From: Alphaproteobacteria bacterium
GTDB lineage: Bacteria; Pseudomonadota; Alphaproteobacteria; UBA8366
Reading direction: 5' to 3'
Assembly: GCA_018665505.1 (NCBI GenBank)
Contig: JABJCS010000380.1
Span: 1 to 8,551 of the forward strand
DNA: 8,551 bases
Shown: positions 1 to 7,016 of the stretch, piece after piece
How positions within the stretch are numbered: the first letter of the stretch is position 1
Layout of the letters: every line of letters starts with the position of its first letter
The notes under the pieces: model-generated
The model's input: only the letters and a program-made list of their open reading frames with translations
What the model was told of the DNA's origin: nothing
The model's database searches: none
Made by a program: the position numbers and the translations under genes

Positions 1-810
1 ATTTCCTTTAATAAGGAAAGCCGCTCCGCCATCGTTGATTTTACGGGGACCAGTGATCAACGCCCATCAAACTACAACGCTCCTTCTGCCGTCGCGCGGT
101 CCGCGGTGTTGTACGTCTTCCGATGCTTGGTCGAGGACAAGATTCCATTGAATGAAGGATGTTTGAAACCAATCGAGATCATCATCCCGGAAGGCTGCAT
201 GCTGGCACCTAAATATCCCGCCGCCGTGGTCGCGGGCAATGTCGAAACAAGCCAAGTCGTCACCGACACATTGTTCGGAGCGCTTGGCGTGCAGGCGGCA
301 AGCCAAGGTACCATGAACAACGTCACCTTCGGTAATGACCGCCATCAATACTACGAGACCGTCTGCGGTGGCTCCGGCGCGGGCCCGGATTTCGACGGTA
401 TCTCCGCCGTTCACACCCATATGACCAACACGCGGCTGACGGACCCGGAAATCCTGGAATGGCGTTATCCGGTCCTGCTGGAAAGCTTTGGCATCCGCCA
501 CGGCAGCGGTGGGGTCGGCCGGCATACGGGCGGCTCCGGCACTTTACGGCGCATCCGCTTCCTGGAGGACATGGAGGTGATAATCCTCTCCAACCACCGC
601 ATTGTCCCGCCCTATGGCATGGCGGGTGGCGCGCCCGGCGAATGCGGGCGCAATTGGGTCGAGCGCACCGACGGCAGCCGCGACGAGATGACCGCTATGG
701 ACAAACGCACAGTCGCCGCAGGCGACGTCTTTGTCCTGCAAACCCCCACCGGTGGCGGCTATGGCCCGGCGACGGAACGGGTCGAACCCCTGCCGGAAGC
801 TGCGGAGTAA
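1..810 (+). CDS. Hydantoinase B / 5-oxoprolinase-type protein, C-terminal part (5' end outside window)
   Basis: The reading frame is open from base 1 and gives 269 residues before TAA at 808-810, so the start lies upstream of the window. Sequence seen: VDFTGTSDQ near the left edge, PLNEGCLKPI, the GNVETSQ segment, HTHMTNTR (residues 138-145 of the fragment) followed by DPEILEWRYPV, a Gly-rich GSGGVGRHTGGSG stretch, VPPYGMAGGAPGECGRN, and a C-terminal TGGGYGPA. This series is characteristic of the HyuB/oxoprolinase B family (ATP-dependent hydantoin, 5-oxoproline or ketone-carboxylating enzymes), cytosolic, usually paired with a HyuA subunit that would lie upstream. The fragment ends at a normal family C-terminus, so it is cut only by the window. 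The exact substrate cannot be assigned, because acetone/acetophenone carboxylases, hydantoinases and oxoprolinases share these motifs. The regulator gene starts 13 bases downstream and is probably co-transcribed. Confidence 0.9.
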   Translation: MSFNKESRSAIVDFTGTSDQRPSNYNAPSAVARSAVLYVFRCLVEDKIPLNEGCLKPIEIIIPEGCMLAPKYPAAVVAGNVETSQVVTDTLFGALGVQAASQGTMNNVTFGNDRHQYYETVCGGSGAGPDFDGISAVHTHMTNTRLTDPEILEWRYPVLLESFGIRHGSGGVGRHTGGSGTLRRIRFLEDMEVIILSNHRIVPPYGMAGGAPGECGRNWVERTDGSRDEMTAMDKRTVAAGDVFVLQTPTGGGYGPATERVEPLPEAAE

Positions 811-815
811 AGGGG
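810..815 (+). promoter_or_regulatory. Ribosome binding site of the winged-helix regulator
   Basis: AAGGGG lies 8 bases before the ATG at 824 and overlaps the stop codon of the preceding gene. It fixes the regulator start at 824 rather than at an in-frame codon inside the upstream gene (for example 731), and suggests translation follows on from the HyuB-type gene. Confidence 0.55.
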
Positions 816-823
816 TCGACACT

Positions 824-1333
824 ATGACCAAAAGCCGGATCGTCTCTTCCTCCCATCTAGTCGCCGAAGGCGCGGCGGAGACGAGTGAGCTCGAGTATGG
901 GCTTTTTGTCGCCACCAATGCTTTCAATCGTTGGATCGTGCGCTGCATGACGGCATCGGGAGTCCCGGATTTGGGCCCGCTCGACGTCATGGTGCTGCAC
1001 ACGGTTAATCACCGCGACCGTCCTAAAAAACTCGCCGACATCTGCTTCACTCTGAACATAGAAGATACCCATACGGTCAATTATGCGCTCAAGAAGCTGT
1101 TGAAGCAGGGCGTGGTTGAAGCGGACCGACAGGGCAAGGAACGGCTCTATCAGACGAGTGCCGCGGGCCGGGACGCTTGCGAGCGCTACCGCGAGGTTCG
1201 AGACGCCTGTCTCGTCGAAACACTCACTGCGCTCGGGACCGTCGATACGGATGAAATCGGCGATGCGGCCCGGGTGCTGCGCGCCCTTTCGGGCCTCTAC
1301 GATCAAGCCGCCCGGGCGGCCACAAGCTTGTGA
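824..1333 (+). CDS. MarR-like winged-helix DNA-binding regulator
   Basis: 169 residues from ATG 824. The centre (about residues 50-115) reads as a winged helix-turn-helix: LGPLDVMVLHTV, then RPKKLADICFTLNIED, a recognition helix around THTVNYALKKLLKQG, and a wing VVEADRQGKERLYQT followed by SAAGRDACERYREVR. This is the layout of MarR-type predicted regulators, which bind DNA as dimers through flanking helices; the alpha-helical N- and C-terminal segments fit that. Family members commonly respond to small organic ligands, but none can be named here. It sits 13 bases after the HyuB-type gene on the same strand, so control of that catabolic operon is a reasonable inference. It is of normal length with no sign of damage. 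Confidence 0.85.
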   Translation: MTKSRIVSSSHLVAEGAAETSELEYGLFVATNAFNRWIVRCMTASGVPDLGPLDVMVLHTVNHRDRPKKLADICFTLNIEDTHTVNYALKKLLKQGVVEADRQGKERLYQTSAAGRDACERYREVRDACLVETLTALGTVDTDEIGDAARVLRALSGLYDQAARAATSL

Positions 1334-1454
1334 ATTGAAATTTCGCGCCCTAAGGCGTCCATATCCTAAATGTTACAATGACTTGAACACGGACGAGCAA
1401 GGGATTAAGTAACCCCTGCACGATCAAACTGGTTTGGGGCAGACGGTGATTTCG

Positions 1455-2108
1455 ATGCAGACTCCGCGTATAGCGTTCGCTGCGCTAATTTTGACGGCTG
1501 GCTTCCTATTGGGGAAACCTGGCTGGGCAGCCGGCGTGCCCAAAGGCGGCGTGCTTGCCTTCGACATCGTGCGCAATGGAGAAGCCATCGGTACCCATAC
1601 CTATCGCTTCAACAAAAGCGGCGACCGGACTGAGGTTCGGATTAAGACCAATATCGATTTCCGCCTGCTGTCTATCCCGGTCTATACGTTTGAGCATGAA
1701 TCCCGTGAGGTTTGGCGGAATGGTCGTTTGACGTCGCTCGAATCCCTTACCAACGAAAACGGAACGCCGGTCAAATTACAGGTCCACCGCGAAGAAGACT
1801 CCCTCATGGTGATGGGTGCGGACGGAAATCTGCATGTGGACCGTGAGATCATTCCTGCGAGCCTGTGGAACCACCTGGTCCTCAATCGAACCGAAACTCT
1901 AACCACGGTTTCCGGCAACCTGAAGACATTCCAAGTCGAATATATCGGCGAAGAGACGATCGATGTGCGGGGCCAAAAAACGACGACCCAGCATTTCCGC
2001 CTGACCGGAGAGTTCGAACGCGACCTTTGGTATGACAACGCCGACGTCTTAGTCGGTGTCCGCTTCGAAGCCGATGACGGCTCTACCGTCGCCTACGTCC
2101 TGAAATAG
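1455..2108 (+). CDS. Exported DUF6134-type protein
   Basis: 217 residues from ATG 1455. The N-terminus MQTPRIAFAALILTAGFLLG has the basic start and hydrophobic core of a Sec signal peptide, with likely cleavage near GWAA/G (residues 26-27), so the mature protein is probably periplasmic. The mature part looks beta-rich: FDIVRNGEAIGTHTYRF early on, FEHESREVWRNGRL in the middle, and LWYDNADVLVGVRFEADDGS near the end. This resembles the DUF6134/DUF3108-like group of uncharacterised proteobacterial secreted proteins; assignment is from memory of the pattern. The frame could begin at TTG 1434 or GTG 1446, but ATG 1455 places the signal peptide at the very N-terminus. The 121-base gap before it and the lack of tight packing suggest its own promoter. 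No function is known to me. Confidence 0.75.
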   Translation: MQTPRIAFAALILTAGFLLGKPGWAAGVPKGGVLAFDIVRNGEAIGTHTYRFNKSGDRTEVRIKTNIDFRLLSIPVYTFEHESREVWRNGRLTSLESLTNENGTPVKLQVHREEDSLMVMGADGNLHVDREIIPASLWNHLVLNRTETLTTVSGNLKTFQVEYIGEETIDVRGQKTTTQHFRLTGEFERDLWYDNADVLVGVRFEADDGSTVAYVLK

Positions 2109-2131
2109 AGTTCGAAAGCCAAACACTCAAA

Positions 2132-2211
2132 CCATAATTCCGGGTTCGCTGCGCACCCCGGAATGACACTCATTTCCCGGTCGCGGGCGTAGCCGGAATC
2201 TGGAATTATGG
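2132..2211. repeat. Two-hairpin palindromic (REP/BIME-like) intergenic element
   Basis: Outer arms CCATAATTCC (2132-2141) and GGAATTATGG (2202-2211) are a perfect 10-base inverted repeat. Inside, ATTCCGGG (2137-2144) pairs perfectly with CCCGGAAT (2157-2164), and TTCCCGG (2174-2180) pairs with GCCGGAA (2192-2198) with one bulged C. The element can fold as one long stem or two adjacent hairpins. It sits between convergent genes, where it may also help terminate or insulate both transcripts. The motif style matches dispersed intergenic repeats of alphaproteobacteria; copy number elsewhere cannot be seen here. Confidence 0.65.
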
Positions 2212-2246
2212 CCTGAGCCTGCCAACCTCCATGACTGTGAACGGCC

Positions 2247-2606
2247 TCAGCCGTCCTCTCGACCCAACAGCAATGACAGCTTTTCCTTCGGCGGCACGAT
2301 ATCAGTGACAAGATCGCGCAACAGGCGCTTGTTGGTTAGTGGGCCAACCGAGACGGGCTCCTGGCCAAGGCGCTCCGTGCAGGCATAGACCGTCTTTCCT
2401 TCGACCTTCACCATGCATTCCTTGCAGGTATTGGCATTGGTGCAGCTGTAGCGGATCGCCAAAGACGAATCCGTATTGGCGCGAATCCAGATTAAGGCGT
2501 CGAGCACCGACATACCCTCACGGTGGGGTACCTCGAATTCCTCGAAGGATGGCTCGTCTTCCGGGCCGCCCCGTTGGACCCGTAATTTTGCAGTATCCTG
2601 GCTCAT
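2247..2606 (-). CDS. Short [2Fe-2S] ferredoxin-like electron transfer subunit (half-length SdhB/FrdB)
   Basis: 119 residues. It has a beta-grasp [2Fe-2S] fold of the SdhB/FrdB N-terminal type: VPHREGMSVLDALIWIRANTDSSL, then IRYSCTNANTCKEC and KTVYACTERL. Candidate cluster ligands are C55, C61, C64 and C76. The first spacing is C-x5-C, one residue longer than the C-x4-C usual in SdhB/FrdB; the others (x2, x11) are standard. The second half of SdhB/FrdB, with the [4Fe-4S] and [3Fe-4S] cysteines, is absent; the protein ends naturally at TGA. The start ATG overlaps the stop of the flavoprotein gene (ATGA, 2603-2606), and a GGAGG (2614-2618 on the complement) lies 7 bases before it. It is therefore translationally coupled to the flavoprotein and very likely its electron-transfer partner. 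No membrane segment is present. Confidence 0.85.
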   Translation of the reverse strand: MSQDTAKLRVQRGGPEDEPSFEEFEVPHREGMSVLDALIWIRANTDSSLAIRYSCTNANTCKECMVKVEGKTVYACTERLGQEPVSVGPLTNKRLLRDLVTDIVPPKEKLSLLLGREDG

Positions 2607-4324
2607 TCCGCCGCCTCCAATGGTACCAAATCATATGATTTCGCGACGAGGGCCACCGGCTCCACGGCAAAGCCGTCGCCGTCCAACCGCGTCACCAGAT
2701 TATGTTCGAGGGACGGATCGGTGAGCGGGAAATCCTCGCGTTGGTGGGCACCCCGGCTCTCTGTGCGAATTTGCGCTCCGATGATAATTGTCTCGGCGAT
2801 CATCAGCGAATTTCGCATATCAAACCAATCCTGCATCGACAGGGCGAAACGATGGTCGCTTTCACCCGGACGCTCGCCGATCTCCGCTCGCATCTCGCGG
2901 ACCCGTGCCAAAGCGCTGTCGAGTTGCCCTTGGGTGCGAACCAAACCTACATCCTGCCACATCAATTCCTGCAATTCGACCAGCATCCCTGAAAGCCCGG
3001 GGCCGGATTCCGTTGCGGAGACATTTCGGCTCGCCACGATCTCATCCAGCGCCGCAGCAGCCGCTTCCTCGGACCACCCGGATTCTAGATCCGCCACGTC
3101 CTCGGCCGCGAATCGCCCAGCGCGTTCGCCGAAGACAAAGGCTTCCGAGAGCGCATTGCCGGATAAGCGATTGGCACCATTTGCACCGCCGACGGCTTCA
3201 CCCGCCGCATAGAGGCCCGGCACCGCCGTCGCCATTCGGACATCCACCCGCACCCCGCCCATGTGATAATGCGCAATGGGTGATACTTCGATGCCGCGTT
3301 TCGTGAGGTCGATTCCGTTCTTCGCCAAGCGATCGATGACCGGCCCGAAAGACGTGCGCAAATCCGCCTCGGGAATATGTTCGAAGCTCAAAAACGCGCC
3401 GCCTGCGGGCGATCCCCGTCCGGCCGCTACCTCCTGCAGGATCGCGAAGGAGACGACGTCGCGCGGGGCCGTGTATTTATCCGTGGTCTCCGCATGACCG
3501 TAGTTTTGGACGAATTCTTCGCCCTCGCTGTTCAACAATTTCCCGCCCAGCTTATAACGGAACGGATCCCACATGATCGGATCCATGCCGACCATGCGCG
3601 GCGCCAAATGGCCGATGGGGAAGAACTGTACGAATTCCATATCGATGAGTTCCGCACCCGCGCGCAGCGCCAAGGCATAGGAATCGCCACCCATATTCAC
3701 CGACGCGCTGTTGCGACGATAAAGCCGCGTGAGACCACCCGCCGCCAGGATGACAGCCTTGGCGTCGATGCGGACCGGTTCTCCGGTTTCCATATCGATC
3801 CCGACAGCCCCGACCACCCGGCCACCCTCGACGACGACGCTGGTGATCGTCAATTCACCGGCGCGGCGCAAATTATCGGCGCGGCCTATTTGCGTGCGCA
3901 ATGTCTTCGCCACCGCTGGACCGGTGTTTAGGAAATCCACATAGACGCAGCGCTCGACCTGATGTCCCGGCGCCATGACCTGTTTCATATGATCATCTTC
4001 GCGCGCCCAACCGATCTTCCAATCGCCCAGCTCACGAATGCGGATCGGCGCTTCTTCGCACAAGACCGCCGCCAGCTCCTCGTTACAAAGGCCACGTCCC
4101 GCGTCGAGCGTATCGCGTAAATGATGGGTCCAATGGTCGGGTTCCTGCTCGCCGACCGCCGCCGCGACGGTCATCTGCGCCATGATGGTGGCGCCGCCCC
4201 GTCCAATCAGGCTTTTGTCGACCAGCACCGTATCGGCGCCATTGCGGGCCGCAGCAATCGCCGCATACATACCGGCCGCACCGGCACCAACCACGAGAAC
4301 GTCTGTCACTACATCAGCTGTCAT
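2603..4324 (-). CDS. Fumarate reductase/succinate dehydrogenase-type FAD flavoprotein subunit
   Basis: 573 residues, normal for the SdhA/FrdA/L-aspartate oxidase family. An N-terminal dinucleotide-binding motif GAGAAG (13-18) is followed by TVLVDKS and GRGGAT (41-46); the His that carries covalent FAD in SdhA/FrdA is missing there, so FAD is probably non-covalent. Family active-site residues seen: R288 in TAPRDVVS, H352 in AHYHMGG and R386 in GANGANRLSGNALSE. The His of the usual FVQ(F/Y)HPTG motif is replaced: FVQFFPIG, F235. The C-terminal domain has RTESRGAHQREDFP (520-532). There is no signal peptide, so it is cytosolic. It starts 4 bases after the dioxygenase gene and overlaps the [2Fe-2S] gene by 4 bases. 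It probably oxidises or reduces a carboxylate substrate that is not simply succinate/fumarate; the substrate is unknown. Confidence 0.88.
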   Translation of the reverse strand: MTADVVTDVLVVGAGAAGMYAAIAAARNGADTVLVDKSLIGRGGATIMAQMTVAAAVGEQEPDHWTHHLRDTLDAGRGLCNEELAAVLCEEAPIRIRELGDWKIGWAREDDHMKQVMAPGHQVERCVYVDFLNTGPAVAKTLRTQIGRADNLRRAGELTITSVVVEGGRVVGAVGIDMETGEPVRIDAKAVILAAGGLTRLYRRNSASVNMGGDSYALALRAGAELIDMEFVQFFPIGHLAPRMVGMDPIMWDPFRYKLGGKLLNSEGEEFVQNYGHAETTDKYTAPRDVVSFAILQEVAAGRGSPAGGAFLSFEHIPEADLRTSFGPVIDRLAKNGIDLTKRGIEVSPIAHYHMGGVRVDVRMATAVPGLYAAGEAVGGANGANRLSGNALSEAFVFGERAGRFAAEDVADLESGWSEEAAAAALDEIVASRNVSATESGPGLSGMLVELQELMWQDVGLVRTQGQLDSALARVREMRAEIGERPGESDHRFALSMQDWFDMRNSLMIAETIIIGAQIRTESRGAHQREDFPLTDPSLEHNLVTRLDGDGFAVEPVALVAKSYDLVPLEAAE

Positions 4325-4328
4325 CGTC

Positions 4329-5171
4329 TCAATCTAATTCCTCTACAATGGCCCGTATCTTCACGCGCCGTTGGTCAGGTGGAAAATCGCCGGCACCCCG
4401 ATGGATCGTCGACCGCTGGTCCCACATCAGCACATCGCCGACGGACCACTCATGAGTATAAGTGTTCTCCGGACGGGTCGCATGAACCATCAAGTTTTGC
4501 AAGAGGTCGACACTTTCCGAAGGTTCCATCTCACGGAAGCGCCGCGTGTGGGTCTCGTTCAGATAGAGGTGTTTGCGCCCAGTCGACGGATGCACGGTGA
4601 CAATGGGATGCACCGCGTCGTTGGATTTCTCCTCCTGGTCGTCATCGAGGGCATTTTCGTACATCGTGCCACCGGGCCCCGCACCGTGGCGATGCAATCC
4701 AGTCAAGGTCGCCGCCCGCACCAGCATGTCCGCATCCAACGTGTCATAGGCATTGCACATATCGGCGAAAATCGTCGCACCACCTTGGGAGGGCACCTCA
4801 AAGGCGTGCAGAATACCGAGCTCCGGCGGGTCTTGGGTATAACTGCCGTCGGAATGCCACGTGGTCGCGCGTATATTACCGAACGCGTCAATGGAGCCGT
4901 CCTCCGCGACATTGGTCAACCATGAGAGATCGGGAAACTCCTGATGCCGGTATTTCCGCAAGACATGTTCCTGCAATGGCCCAAATACACGGGCAAATGC
5001 GCGGAAGGCCGCGATCTCCAATGCGTCGCCAGAGAAGACGAGTACTTTATACTTGCCGATGGCGTCCAACACGGCAGCACGAACCTCAAGCGACAGCGCC
5101 GCGCTCAGGTCCAGTCCTTCAACGCGCGCGGCGATGGTCTCTCCAAGAGGGGTGATCGAAATACCGGTCAT
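4329..5171 (-). CDS. TauD/TfdA-family Fe(II)/2-oxoglutarate-dependent dioxygenase
   Basis: 280 residues from the ATG at 5171. The family facial triad is visible: H106 and D108 in TTWHSDGSY, and H257 in WDQRSTIHRGAGDF. R269 and R273 in DQRRVKIRA match the C-terminal arginines that bind 2-oxoglutarate in TauD. The N-terminus MTGISITPLGETIAARVEGLDL and the segment HPSTGRKHLYLNETHTRRF are typical. Members hydroxylate a substrate (often next to a sulfonate, ether, phosphonate or amine) while converting 2-oxoglutarate and O2 to succinate and CO2. The substrate here is unknown; true taurine dioxygenase activity should not be assumed. An upstream in-frame ATG at 5210 exists, but 5171 has a strong ribosome site and fits the family N-terminus. 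It is the first gene of the tightly packed set with the flavoprotein and [2Fe-2S] protein. Confidence 0.88.
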   Translation of the reverse strand: MTGISITPLGETIAARVEGLDLSAALSLEVRAAVLDAIGKYKVLVFSGDALEIAAFRAFARVFGPLQEHVLRKYRHQEFPDLSWLTNVAEDGSIDAFGNIRATTWHSDGSYTQDPPELGILHAFEVPSQGGATIFADMCNAYDTLDADMLVRAATLTGLHRHGAGPGGTMYENALDDDQEEKSNDAVHPIVTVHPSTGRKHLYLNETHTRRFREMEPSESVDLLQNLMVHATRPENTYTHEWSVGDVLMWDQRSTIHRGAGDFPPDQRRVKIRAIVEELD

Positions 5172-5177
5172 GGCTTG

Positions 5178-5183
5178 CCCTCC
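5178..5183 (-). promoter_or_regulatory. Ribosome binding site of the TauD-type dioxygenase
   Basis: GGAGGG on the minus strand lies 6 bases before the ATG at 5171. It supports this start over the longer in-frame one at 5210, which would add 13 residues with no family resemblance. Confidence 0.6.
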
Positions 5184-5224
5184 GATACGTGAAACGCCGT
5201 CTTCGAGCACCGACCGTTAGAGAC

Positions 5225-6049
5225 TCAATCCACGATCGGGGAAATTTTATCGCCGTTCACTAGGAACCGTCCCGAACCGTAACCCGCCGCTTCCGGGATC
5301 GTCATAATACGATGCGCATCGCCGTCGACTTCCTTACTCCTCGGTAGGACGGTCACGATCTCGCGCCCGGCGGTCACTTCCATGGCGGCTTCAACGGTTG
5401 CATTCACCTCCAATAGCTCAAGGTTGAGGCGCGTCGGGAACATCACGTTACGCTCGCCCTTCTCCCCCGCTTCGACGGCGCTTGGCGGGCGGACCCACAC
5501 GGACTGCACGGATTCGTTGCCGTCGTGCACCGCGTGTTGGCGCCGCGGCATGCGCGCCAAGAAGAAATGCGTGTCGAATCGCTTCGGTCGCCCTTCCGGC
5601 GTGATCCAATGCGCGAAATACGCCATCCGATCGCAACAAAGGATCAAATCCTCTTTCTCGATGATTTCGCCCCAACCCACATCACCCTTATTCAAGGCCA
5701 CGTGATACTTATCGTAGAAGGCCGCCGCTTCATCCCCTTCAAGCACGGTCTCCACACTGGTATGACGGGCCAGCACGACACCGCATTCCTCAAAGGTTTC
5801 GCGCACACCGGCAATCCGCAGCGCCGCTTCATCCTTGGATAGCCCCGCGACACCGTCGCAACGGGCAATGAGAGCGTCATCCGTGTCTTCCGGATCCACC
5901 AAACCGCCCGGGAAGACCAAGGCGGAGGCGAAATGCATCCGACTATTACGTTCGACCATAAAGACCTCGATACCTTCATCGCCGTCTCGAATGAGCAGGA
6001 CGGTGGCGGCGGGTACCGGGATGGCCGGTTTCTTGTTTTCGTCTGGCAT
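5225..6049 (-). CDS. NUDIX hydrolase, NUDT19-like with an insertion in the Nudix box
   Basis: 274 residues from ATG 6049, preceded by AGAGAGG (6054-6060 on the complement). The N-terminal part PAATVLLIRDGDEGIEVFMVER is followed by ALVFPGGLVDPED (GG at 48-49) and RETFEECG (83-90). Together these form the Nudix box, but about 20 residues longer than the standard G-x5-E-x7-REUxEE spacing. The VFPGG context and the interrupted box resemble the NUDT19/RP2 group, whose animal members cleave CoA and acyl-CoA to 3',5'-ADP and phosphopantetheine. E84, E87 and E88 would bind the catalytic metal. The length of about 270 residues is normal for bacterial relatives. The gene lies 53 bases upstream of the dioxygenase on the same strand, so it may be in the same transcript. 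The exact nucleotide substrate is not shown by the sequence. Confidence 0.87.
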   Translation of the reverse strand: MPDENKKPAIPVPAATVLLIRDGDEGIEVFMVERNSRMHFASALVFPGGLVDPEDTDDALIARCDGVAGLSKDEAALRIAGVRETFEECGVVLARHTSVETVLEGDEAAAFYDKYHVALNKGDVGWGEIIEKEDLILCCDRMAYFAHWITPEGRPKRFDTHFFLARMPRRQHAVHDGNESVQSVWVRPPSAVEAGEKGERNVMFPTRLNLELLEVNATVEAAMEVTAGREIVTVLPRSKEVDGDAHRIMTIPEAAGYGSGRFLVNGDKISPIVD

Positions 6050-6176
6050 GGAACCTCTCTGAGAGTTTCTCTAAAGCTAATTCGCTGCCCGGCGGTTGCA
6101 AGCATTGTGGGCCTGTAGACTTCAATCGGACGTGCTATGTCTATCGACAAACATTCATTTTCAACGGAATGACGAC
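6050..6176. promoter_or_regulatory. Divergent intergenic region, promoters for both sides expected
   Basis: 127 bases between the start codons of the NUDIX gene (leftward) and the nitroreductase gene (rightward). Both transcripts must start here unless the nitroreductase is read from further away. I see a possible -35 like TTGCAA at 6096-6101, but no well-spaced -10 and no clear operator palindrome, so the promoter positions are not assigned. Confidence 0.4.
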
Positions 6177-6956
6177 ATGCCGAACGAATCGACGCCGCTG
6201 ACGCAGGCGCATCTTACGACCAGCGAGACCATCGAAACCCTGCTGCAGCGCCGCAGCATACGGAAGTACAATGACGAACCGGTGACGGACGAGCAGGTCG
6301 ACGCCATTCTGCGCGCCGCCTTTCGCGCGCCGACCTCGTCCAATATTCAATCCTACAGTGTGATTACGGTCCGCGATCCAGAGACGAAGCAGAAACTGTC
6401 GGTACCGACCGGGAACCAAAAGCACATCATCGATTGCCCGGTCTTCCTGGCATTCTGTGCCGACCTCACGCGGCTCGAACATGTGCTACAAGGGCACGGA
6501 CACACGCTCGAGGACAATAATATGGAGATCGGCTTGGTCTCCTCCATCGACGCCTCATTGATCGGTATGTCCGCCTATCTCGCCGCCGAATCGCTCGGCA
6601 TCAAGGGCGTGATGATCGGCGCCGTGCGGAACGACGCGGTCAAGATCGCAGAAATACTGGGCCTGCCCAAATTCGTCTATTGCGTCTTCGGTATGTGCTT
6701 GGGCTATCCCGACGAGCTACCGGCGCAAAAACCGCGCATGCAGCAGGATTTGGTCGTGCATCGCGAACGGTTCGACCCGGCGCAATCCGCCGCCGCCGTT
6801 GAAGCCTACGACCCAGCGCTCAAAGAGCACTACGAGGCCATCGGCAAGGAGACCACCCCGGATTCCTGGAGCCACGACATGGATAAGAAGTTCAGTCCGC
6901 AACTGCGCGAAGGCCTGCGCGAACAGCCGAAAAAACAGGGCTTCGATTTTAGGTAA
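6177..6956 (+). CDS. NfsA/FRP-type NAD(P)H-dependent nitroreductase / flavin reductase
   Basis: 259 residues from ATG 6177. The N-terminal ETIETLLQRRSIRKYNDEPV is the FMN-phosphate-binding HRSIRxF-like motif (R25, R26, S27, R29). Next come APTSSNIQSYSVITVRD (51-67), GNQKHIIDCPVFLAFCADL (79-97), the helix SLIGMSAYLAAESLGIKGVMIG (127-148), and FGMCLGYP (171-178). This order matches the NfsA/FRP branch of the nitroreductase family: homodimeric, FMN-bound, cytosolic, using NADPH to reduce nitro compounds, quinones or flavin. The C-terminal tail with FDPAQSAAAVEAYD and REGLREQPKKQGFDFR is usual for this branch. The reading frame extends upstream to 6096, but ATG 6177 has a modest ACGGA 8 bases ahead and gives the family start. 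It is divergent from the NUDIX-dioxygenase block; no partner gene is obvious. Confidence 0.88.
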   Translation: MPNESTPLTQAHLTTSETIETLLQRRSIRKYNDEPVTDEQVDAILRAAFRAPTSSNIQSYSVITVRDPETKQKLSVPTGNQKHIIDCPVFLAFCADLTRLEHVLQGHGHTLEDNNMEIGLVSSIDASLIGMSAYLAAESLGIKGVMIGAVRNDAVKIAEILGLPKFVYCVFGMCLGYPDELPAQKPRMQQDLVVHRERFDPAQSAAAVEAYDPALKEHYEAIGKETTPDSWSHDMDKKFSPQLREGLREQPKKQGFDFR

Positions 6957-7016
6957 AGAATTGCTGTCTAATCGCCCAGGCAGCTAGATGACGGATAACG
7001 ATTTCACCTCCCAGTT

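Noticed and set aside
1321..1332. Perfect 12-base palindrome CACAAGCTTGTG at the end of the regulator gene
   Set aside because: One or two such palindromes are expected by chance in this length; it lies within codons and has no T-run, so it is neither a clear operator nor a terminator.
1335..1379. Possible promoter elements TTGAAA (1335-1340) and TACAAT (1374-1379) before the exported protein gene
   Set aside because: The two are 33 bases apart, too far for one sigma-70 promoter, and neither has a good partner at the right distance.
2241..2254. ACGGC-CTCA-GCCGT stem-loop at the stop of the [2Fe-2S] gene
   Set aside because: The stem is only 5 bases, overlaps the stop codon and is not followed by a T-run on the minus strand; too weak to call a terminator.
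3377..3931. 184-residue open frame on the plus strand inside the flavoprotein gene
   Set aside because: It is antisense to a gene with clear family motifs, its protein shows no recognisable domain, and long antisense frames are common in GC-rich DNA.
4371..4925. 184-residue open frame on the plus strand inside the dioxygenase gene
   Set aside because: It is antisense to the TauD-type gene, with no family resemblance and no convincing ribosome site.
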